Origin: Phycisphaerales bacterium
GTDB taxonomy: Bacteria; Planctomycetota; Phycisphaerae; Phycisphaerales; UBA1924
Direction: 5' to 3'
Assembly (NCBI GenBank): GCA_003511945.1
Contig: DOJA01000078.1
Coordinates: forward strand, 1 to 9,510
Length of the DNA stretch: 9,510 bases
The notes beneath the pieces are model-generated. The model was not told where the DNA came from and searched no databases. It saw only the letters and a program-made list of their open reading frames with translations. The number at the start of each line of letters is the position of its first letter. The stretch's first letter is position 1. This document shows positions 4,259 to 9,510 of the stretch, in pieces. Position numbers and translations under genes: made by a program.

Positions 4259-7096
4259 ATGGCTCAGGACGCCCCATCACCGCCCGTGCGAACCGGACGG
4301 CGCGTCACGCGCCCGCGGGTGCGCGTCATCGACGCCGTCACCCGCGTCGGCATCACGATCGGGGGCATCGCCGTCATCGTCGCGGTTCTCGGGATCCTGG
4401 TGTACCTGCTCGCCGAGGTCGCCCCGCTCTTCCGGGGAGGGACCACCCGCCTCTCGCATTCACACACCGTCGACCTCGGTGGGCGCGCCGCGGTCGGCGC
4501 CACCGACGAGTACCGCGGCTCCGTGCTCGTCGTTCTCGCCGACGGCGCCGCTGTCAACATCGACGCCGACTCCGGCGCCGTCCTCTGGCGCGGCTCGGTC
4601 GTTCCCGAGGGACGCCACCCCACCGCCATGACCGCGCTGGGCGAGGGCGGCGCATTCGCCGTGGGGTATGACGACGGCTCCGTCTCGATCGGCTCCATCG
4701 GCTTCGCGACCGAGTTTCTCACCGGCGCCGACGACGCCGAGCGGTTCAAGGGCGTCGCCGTCGGCGGGCGCAGCGTCGCCGACTCCGGCTATGTCGAGCG
4801 CACTCCGGAGGGCCAGCTCCGGCGCACGGCCCCCGTCATCGATCTCACCGATCCAACGCCCCTTCCCTCGGGGGAGGGCGCCGTCGTGCGGCTGGACTAC
4901 CGCGCCTCCTCCGGCGACCAGTTCCTGGCCGCCCTTCGCGCCGACGGGACCGCGGTTCTCAACTTCGTCCGCACCGTGACCCCGCTGGGAGGTGGCAAGC
5001 CCCGCCTCCGGCTGACGACCACGCCCATCGACTTTGTTCGCCCCGCCCCCGACCCGGGCCTCCCCGCCCGCCTGTTCGTCACCGGCGACGGGTCGAGCGT
5101 GCTGGCCATGTGGGACGATGGCCCCTGCCAGCGCTACGCCCGCGTGAACGACCAGGCCGAATCGTTCACACTGATGGAGACCGTTGACCTTGCCCCCGGA
5201 CCCGGGCTCATCACCTCCGCGGACATGGTGCTGGGCGCGCTGACGCTCATCGTCGGCCAGAGCACCGGCGAGGTGGACGGCGCCTTCGTCTCCCGCCAGA
5301 ACACCCGGGCCACGCCCGACGGCTCACAGCTCGTCATCGCGCACCGATTCCGCCCCGGAACGAACGGCGCGCCCATCACCGCCGTGGGCATCTCCAGACG
5401 CGACCGCACCTTCGTCACCGGCGACGAGCGGGGCGTCGTCACGGTCCGCAACATGACCAGCGGCAAGACCGTGGCCCGCCTTGACGCGCCCGGTCAGCGC
5501 GCCATCGTCGTCGCCCAGATCGCGCCCAAAATGGACGGCCTGGTCGCCATCGACTCGGGCGGGGGCATCCACAAGTGGGAGATGGAGCCCGGCCACCCCG
5601 ATTCGTCCTTCGCCGCGCTGTTTGGGAGGGTCTGGTACGAGGGCGAGCCCGGCCCCGGTTTCGTCTACCAGGCCCACGCCGGCACCGACAACGCCGAGCC
5701 CAAGATCTCACTGGTTCCGCTGATCTTCGGCACGATCAAGGCGACGGTCTACGCCATGCTCTTCGCGGTGCCCATCGCCGTCTTCGGCGCCATCTACACC
5801 AGCGAGATGCTCCACCCGCGCGTCCGTCTGGGCGTGAAGCCGGTGATCGAGGTCATGGCCTCGCTCCCCTCGGTGGTGCTGGGGTTCATCGCCGCGATGG
5901 TCGTCGCGCCGTTCGCACGCGACTGGGTGCCCTCGATCCTGGTCGCCTTTGTTGTGCTGCCCTACGCGGCGCTGCTGGCGGCCCATCTGTGGCAGATGCT
6001 CCCCATCCGCATCACCGCCCGCATGACCACATTCCAGCACCTCTCCGCCGTGGGCTGCGTGATGCTGCTGGCCGGCGCGGCGGCGTTCCCGCTGGGCGAA
6101 CTCGTCGAGCGGGCGCTGTTCTCCCCGACGCCCTCGGAGCAACTGGTGCTGGCGGGCTCGGTCGAGAGGGTCGAACGGGCGGAGATGCCCGAGTGGGCCA
6201 GAGAGCAGCGTGACTTCTCGCCCCCGGAGCGCCGCCGCCTCCGCGCCGCCGGGCTCTACAGCATCGCGGGCGAGGTCGTCCGCCCCAGCGGGAGCGTCAC
6301 CGACCCGCCCGTCGCCGCCGAGATCGCACGAAACCGGCTCGACGCTCCCGACATCCGCCGTTGGCTCGACGGCGTCGTCGGTGGCCCCTTCCCCGGCTGG
6401 GCCATGGTCATGACCCCTGCCGGGCTGGGGCTTGCGGTGATCCTGCGCGGCTTGCTCGTCGACGGGCGCTTCCAGATCTTCCCCCGCGGGCGGTCACCAT
6501 TCGGCGCTGCCGCGGGCGAACTCGCCCGATTCCTCGCCACCGCCGCCGCTGGGTTTGCGCTCTCGTTCGCGCTGGCGGGCGTGCTGAGCGCGATCGGGCT
6601 CGATGCGCGGGACTCCGTGTTCGGCGCCTTCTCCCAGCGCAACACCATGGTCGTCGCCATCGTCATGGGCTTCGCCATCATCCCGATCATCTACACCATC
6701 AGCGAGGACGCCCTCTCCAGCGTGCCCGGTCACCTCCGTTCGGCCTCTCTGGGCTGCGGCGCCACCCGGTGGCAGACCGCGATCCGCGTCGTGCTGCCCG
6801 TCGCGCTCTCGGGCATCTTCTCCGCCTGCATGATCGGCCTCGGACGCGCCGCGGGCGAGACCATGATCGTCCTCATGGCCACCGGCAACACCCCCAGCAT
6901 GGACTGGAACATCTTCAGCGGGTTCCGAACACTCGCGGCCAACATCGCCGTCGAGATGCCCGAAGCCCCCAAGGATTCCACCCACTACCGCGTCCTGTTC
7001 CTCGCCGGGCTGTGCCTCTTCCTGCTCACTTTCGTTGTGAACACCGGGGCCGAGGTGCTGCGCCAGCGCGTCCGGCGCCGAGGAGCCGCGCTCTAG
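4259..7096 (+). CDS. pstC: PstC-type permease with large external domain
   Basis: This is a membrane subunit of the phosphate ABC transporter, forming the channel with PstA. ATG 4259 gives 945 residues, versus about 300 for classical PstC. An Arg-rich N-terminus (RTGRRVTRPRVR) precedes TM1 (about 29-54), so the following segment faces outside. Residues 55-475 are beta-rich, with propeller-like repeats (GGAFAVGYDDGSVSIG, RTFVTGDERGVVTVRN, GLVAIDSGGGIHKWEM). The permease core starts at EPKISLVPLIFGTIKATVYA (about 480) and includes ASLPSVVLGF (534-543). An extra hydrophilic insert spans about 620-700. The cytoplasmic EAA-like loop begins at E816 (EDALSSVPGHL...LGCGATRWQT), followed by GRAAGETMIVLMATGNTPSMD and RTLAANIAVEMPE. 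The architecture and motifs match the COG4590-like PstC known from gammaproteobacteria. The upstream in-frame extension to GTG 4169 is rejected because it would cross the hairpin. The Shine-Dalgarno is weak (GGGG). pstA follows after 2 bp. Confidence 0.93.
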   Translation: MAQDAPSPPVRTGRRVTRPRVRVIDAVTRVGITIGGIAVIVAVLGILVYLLAEVAPLFRGGTTRLSHSHTVDLGGRAAVGATDEYRGSVLVVLADGAAVNIDADSGAVLWRGSVVPEGRHPTAMTALGEGGAFAVGYDDGSVSIGSIGFATEFLTGADDAERFKGVAVGGRSVADSGYVERTPEGQLRRTAPVIDLTDPTPLPSGEGAVVRLDYRASSGDQFLAALRADGTAVLNFVRTVTPLGGGKPRLRLTTTPIDFVRPAPDPGLPARLFVTGDGSSVLAMWDDGPCQRYARVNDQAESFTLMETVDLAPGPGLITSADMVLGALTLIVGQSTGEVDGAFVSRQNTRATPDGSQLVIAHRFRPGTNGAPITAVGISRRDRTFVTGDERGVVTVRNMTSGKTVARLDAPGQRAIVVAQIAPKMDGLVAIDSGGGIHKWEMEPGHPDSSFAALFGRVWYEGEPGPGFVYQAHAGTDNAEPKISLVPLIFGTIKATVYAMLFAVPIAVFGAIYTSEMLHPRVRLGVKPVIEVMASLPSVVLGFIAAMVVAPFARDWVPSILVAFVVLPYAALLAAHLWQMLPIRITARMTTFQHLSAVGCVMLLAGAAAFPLGELVERALFSPTPSEQLVLAGSVERVERAEMPEWAREQRDFSPPERRRLRAAGLYSIAGEVVRPSGSVTDPPVAAEIARNRLDAPDIRRWLDGVVGGPFPGWAMVMTPAGLGLAVILRGLLVDGRFQIFPRGRSPFGAAAGELARFLATAAAGFALSFALAGVLSAIGLDARDSVFGAFSQRNTMVVAIVMGFAIIPIIYTISEDALSSVPGHLRSASLGCGATRWQTAIRVVLPVALSGIFSACMIGLGRAAGETMIVLMATGNTPSMDWNIFSGFRTLAANIAVEMPEAPKDSTHYRVLFLAGLCLFLLTFVVNTGAEVLRQRVRRRGAAL

Positions 7097-7098
7097 CC

Positions 7099-9456
7099 AT
7101 GAGCCGCCACGACGCTCCATCCTCTTCCGTCGGGTTTGCGCGGGGCGCCGCCCGGTCCACCCCCCTCGGCGCCCGGGGCGAGCCCATGGTCTGGCTCACC
7201 GGCATGGCCCTGTGCCTGTGCCTGGTCATGATCGTCGGCCTTCTTGGCCTGGTCGTCTATCACGGGGCCACCGCGTTCCTGGTTCGACCGATCGACCGCG
7301 TCACTCTCCGCACGGGTGAGATTCTCCTCGGAGTTCCCACCCGCGACGAGGCCTACTCACCCAACCCCGACGAGGCCCAGGCCATCGAGGCGCTCCGGGC
7401 CCAGGGTGCGCTCCCCTCGACGGCACTCGGCGCGGACGGGCGCCCGCTCCGCCGGCTGTATCGCGTGGGCAACCGCGAGGTGCTCGGGCAGCCCTTCCGC
7501 TGGGTGCCCCTCCACGAGATCAGCGCGGTCGAGCGAAACTCTGAGAGCGTCCTTCTCGAACGCCGCGCCTGGGGAGTGTGGGTCGGTGTGCCGCGGGCGG
7601 TGCTGATCCAGGAGACCGTCAACCGCCCGGGTCCGGCCGCCGCGATCAAGGCGTCCGAGGTTGTGCGCACCCCCGAGGGCGACCGGCGAATCGAGCGGAC
7701 TGTCCTGGGCGAGAACGCCGACTCCACCGTCTTGGTGCGCGAGCGCACCGTACTCGCGGAGGGCGCCGAGGCCGCGCTCGGCGCGTACCGCCGGCTCGCC
7801 CCCGGCGCCGCCGAACGCCTGGCGCGGATCGACCGCCTGAAGACCCACGCCGTCGGATCCATCAACGCCCGCCTCGAGAGTGAGCGCCTCCAGCTCCGCG
7901 CTGCCGAACTCCGGGTCGCCCGCGAGGGCGCCGGACGCGCCCCGGCGCTCGACGCCGTCACCTTCGCCCTTGTCGCCCTCGGTGCCCTCGCCCTCGGAGC
8001 CGTCGCCTTCTTTCGAACTCGAACCACCCTCACCGCGGGCGTCGGCACCGAGCAGCCCATCGCCCGCAATGTCCTCACCGCCGGGATCTGGCTCATCGCC
8101 CTGGCTGCGCTCACACTCGCGTGGACCGAGCGCCCGTGGGGCTTCTCCACCATCTCCCCCGAGCAGTTCCAGGCCCTGCAGGCCCGCCACGACCAGCGGG
8201 TAGCCGCCCTCAACGCGGAGTACGAGGAAGTCCTTCAGCAGATCCGCACCGTTGAGGAAGAGGACGCCAAGTTCCGATTCGTCGTGATCGACTCCGGCGG
8301 CGAGCGATTCTCCCCCGTCCGTCAGACCGAGCCCGACGACCCCATGCTCATCTCCCAGGTTGTCCGGGTGGTCCAGCCCAACTCGATGTCCTTCACCGGC
8401 AAGCTCGCGGTCTACCTCGACCGCTGGCGCGAGTTCATCTTCCATGAGCCCCGCGAGGCCAACACCGAGGGAGGCATCTTCCCCGTCATCTTCGGCACCG
8501 TGGTCCTCACGATCCTCCTCAGTGTCGCGGTGGTGCCGCTCGGCGTCGTCGCCGCGCTGTACCTGCGCGAATACGCACGCCAGGGCCTGCTCACCAGTTT
8601 CGTCCGCATCGCCGTCAACAACCTCGCCGGGGTCCCCAGCATCGTGTACGGCGTGTTCGGACTGGGCTTCTTCTGCTACCAGGTCGGCCAGTTCATCGAC
8701 GCCGGCCCCAGTTCTCCCGTCTCCCGCGCCACCTGGTGGTTCGTCGGCGCTTCGGGGATGGCGCTGGCCCTGCTCGCGGTCTGGCTCGGGCTCGCCTCTC
8801 GTCCCCGGCCCGGCACGCGCCCCTCACCGGCTCAGAAGCGCATGGTCGTTGGCTCCGCCCTTCTCTGGGTTGGCTGCACGGCGCTCGCGGTGTTCCTCGT
8901 GATCGCGACGCCCTACTTCTCCGGCTTCTTCCGCGCCAAACTCCCCAGCCCCACCTTCGGCAGCAAGGGGCTGTTGTGGGCCAGTCTCACCCTGGCGCTG
9001 CTGACGCTTCCCGTCGTGATCGTCGCGACCGAGGAGGCCATCGCCGCCGTTCCCCGCTCGATGCGAGAGGGCTCCTACGGCTGCGGCGCGAGCAAGTGGC
9101 AGACGATCCAGCGCATCGTCCTCCCCCGCGCCATGCCCGGGATCATGACCGGCATGATCCTCGCCATGGCCCGCGGGGCGGGCGAGGTGGCGCCCCTCAT
9201 GCTCGTCGGGGCCGTGAAACTTGCCCCTGAACTGGTCCTGACCCGGGAGTTCCCCTTCCTGCATCTCGATCGGTCCTTCATGCACCTGGGGTTTCATATC
9301 TACGATGTCGGCTTCCAGAGCCCGGACTCCGAGGCCGCCCGCCCGCTCGTGTGGTGCACCACACTCGTCCTGATTGTCATTGTCCTGATGCTGACCATGG
9401 TGGCCATCCGGATCCGGTCCGGGCTGCGGAAGAAGTTCATCGGTGAGGCGTTCTAG
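7099..9456 (+). CDS. pstA: PstA-type permease, enlarged
   Basis: This is the second channel subunit of the phosphate transporter. ATG 7099 lies 2 bp after the pstC stop, implying translational coupling, and gives 785 residues against roughly 290 for classical PstA and about 550 for the long form. TM1 (31-55) is followed by an extracytoplasmic domain of about 230 residues that includes RRLYRVGNREVLGQPFRWVP. Two further hydrophobic segments (286-306 and 325-343) and a helical, coiled-coil-like stretch (355-392) come next. The core begins near REANTEGGIFPVIFGT (about 452) and shows LYLREYARQG and VNNLAGVPSIVYGVFGLGFF. An insert at 540-614 contains two more hydrophobic segments. The core then resumes with LPSPTFGSKGLLWASLTLAL, the EAA-like loop (E645, EEAIAAVPRSMREG...GCGASKWQT), ARGAGEVAPLMLVG and HLDRSFMHLGFHIYDVGFQS. 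These motifs match long PstA proteins. The reading frame open upstream of 7099 overlaps pstC and is not used. Confidence 0.94.
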   Translation: MSRHDAPSSSVGFARGAARSTPLGARGEPMVWLTGMALCLCLVMIVGLLGLVVYHGATAFLVRPIDRVTLRTGEILLGVPTRDEAYSPNPDEAQAIEALRAQGALPSTALGADGRPLRRLYRVGNREVLGQPFRWVPLHEISAVERNSESVLLERRAWGVWVGVPRAVLIQETVNRPGPAAAIKASEVVRTPEGDRRIERTVLGENADSTVLVRERTVLAEGAEAALGAYRRLAPGAAERLARIDRLKTHAVGSINARLESERLQLRAAELRVAREGAGRAPALDAVTFALVALGALALGAVAFFRTRTTLTAGVGTEQPIARNVLTAGIWLIALAALTLAWTERPWGFSTISPEQFQALQARHDQRVAALNAEYEEVLQQIRTVEEEDAKFRFVVIDSGGERFSPVRQTEPDDPMLISQVVRVVQPNSMSFTGKLAVYLDRWREFIFHEPREANTEGGIFPVIFGTVVLTILLSVAVVPLGVVAALYLREYARQGLLTSFVRIAVNNLAGVPSIVYGVFGLGFFCYQVGQFIDAGPSSPVSRATWWFVGASGMALALLAVWLGLASRPRPGTRPSPAQKRMVVGSALLWVGCTALAVFLVIATPYFSGFFRAKLPSPTFGSKGLLWASLTLALLTLPVVIVATEEAIAAVPRSMREGSYGCGASKWQTIQRIVLPRAMPGIMTGMILAMARGAGEVAPLMLVGAVKLAPELVLTREFPFLHLDRSFMHLGFHIYDVGFQSPDSEAARPLVWCTTLVLIVIVLMLTMVAIRIRSGLRKKFIGEAF

Positions 9457-9462
9457 GGCACT

Positions 9463-9482
9463 CCGTCCGCCGCAGCGGACGG
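9463..9482 (+). terminator. Hairpin after pstA
   Basis: CCGTCCGC (9463-9470), loop CGCA and GCGGACGG (9475-9482) form a perfect 8-bp stem 6 bp after the pstA stop. No T-run follows. The bases beyond it (GAGAAGGGG, 9486-9494) could be the ribosome-binding site of the next gene. It may therefore be an intercistronic structure before an expected pstB, not an operon end. Confidence 0.45.
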
Positions 9483-9510
9483 GTTGAGAAGGGGTAGAGC
9501 GGCGGGCGAG

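Noticed and set aside
3054..4280. 408-codon minus-strand frame opposite pstS
   Set aside because: Shadow of pstS with Gly/Arg/Leu-rich content and no motif.
6361..7098. In-frame extension upstream of PstA
   Set aside because: It overlaps pstC in another frame and gives an Arg-rich nonsense translation; ATG 7099, 2 bp after the pstC stop, is the natural start.

Overview
The window is very GC-rich (about 70% by eye) and carries a phosphate-starvation locus: a PhoB/PhoR two-component pair followed by pstS, pstC and pstA of a high-affinity phosphate ABC transporter. All five genes lie on the plus strand. A sixth gene, of unknown function, is divergent at the left edge and runs out of the window. 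The host is most likely a high-GC Gram-negative-type bacterium. I lean towards a planctomycete (Phycisphaerae-like) because of the codon bias and a dispersed palindromic repeat that resembles elements I associate with that phylum. This assignment is inference, not proof.

Layout. 1-577 (minus): the 5' part of an unrecognised gene whose coding sequence enters a 9-bp tandem repeat giving a Gly/Gln-rich tail at the window edge. 578-740: divergent intergenic region with a plausible phoB promoter and a small palindrome. 741-1484: phoB. 1481-2797: phoR, overlapping phoB by 4 bp (GTGA). 2798-2978: two tandem 89-bp elements with 18-bp terminal inverted repeats, starting at the base after the phoR stop. 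2979-3182: AT-richer stretch with a candidate pstS promoter and a roughly 170-nt leader ending in a strong Shine-Dalgarno. 3183-4148: pstS. 4183-4227: long GC-rich hairpin. 4259-7096: pstC. 7099-9456: pstA, only 2 bp behind pstC. 9463-9482: another hairpin, then the window ends. pstB (ATPase) and phoU are not present and are expected just downstream.

How it works together. PstS captures phosphate outside the cytoplasmic membrane and hands it to the PstC/PstA channel, driven by PstB. PhoR presumably reads transporter state from the cytoplasmic side, because it has only one membrane segment and no external sensor domain. It phosphorylates PhoB, which then activates the pst genes. The permeases are of the large type known in gammaproteobacteria (the COG4590-like PstC and its long PstA partner). 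PstC carries a roughly 420-residue beta-propeller-like extracytoplasmic domain, and PstA a roughly 230-residue extracytoplasmic domain plus extra membrane segments.

I found no wholly new system. The items most worth a second look are the tandem inverted-repeat elements between phoR and pstS, the enlarged and further inserted permeases, and the unrecognised divergent gene.
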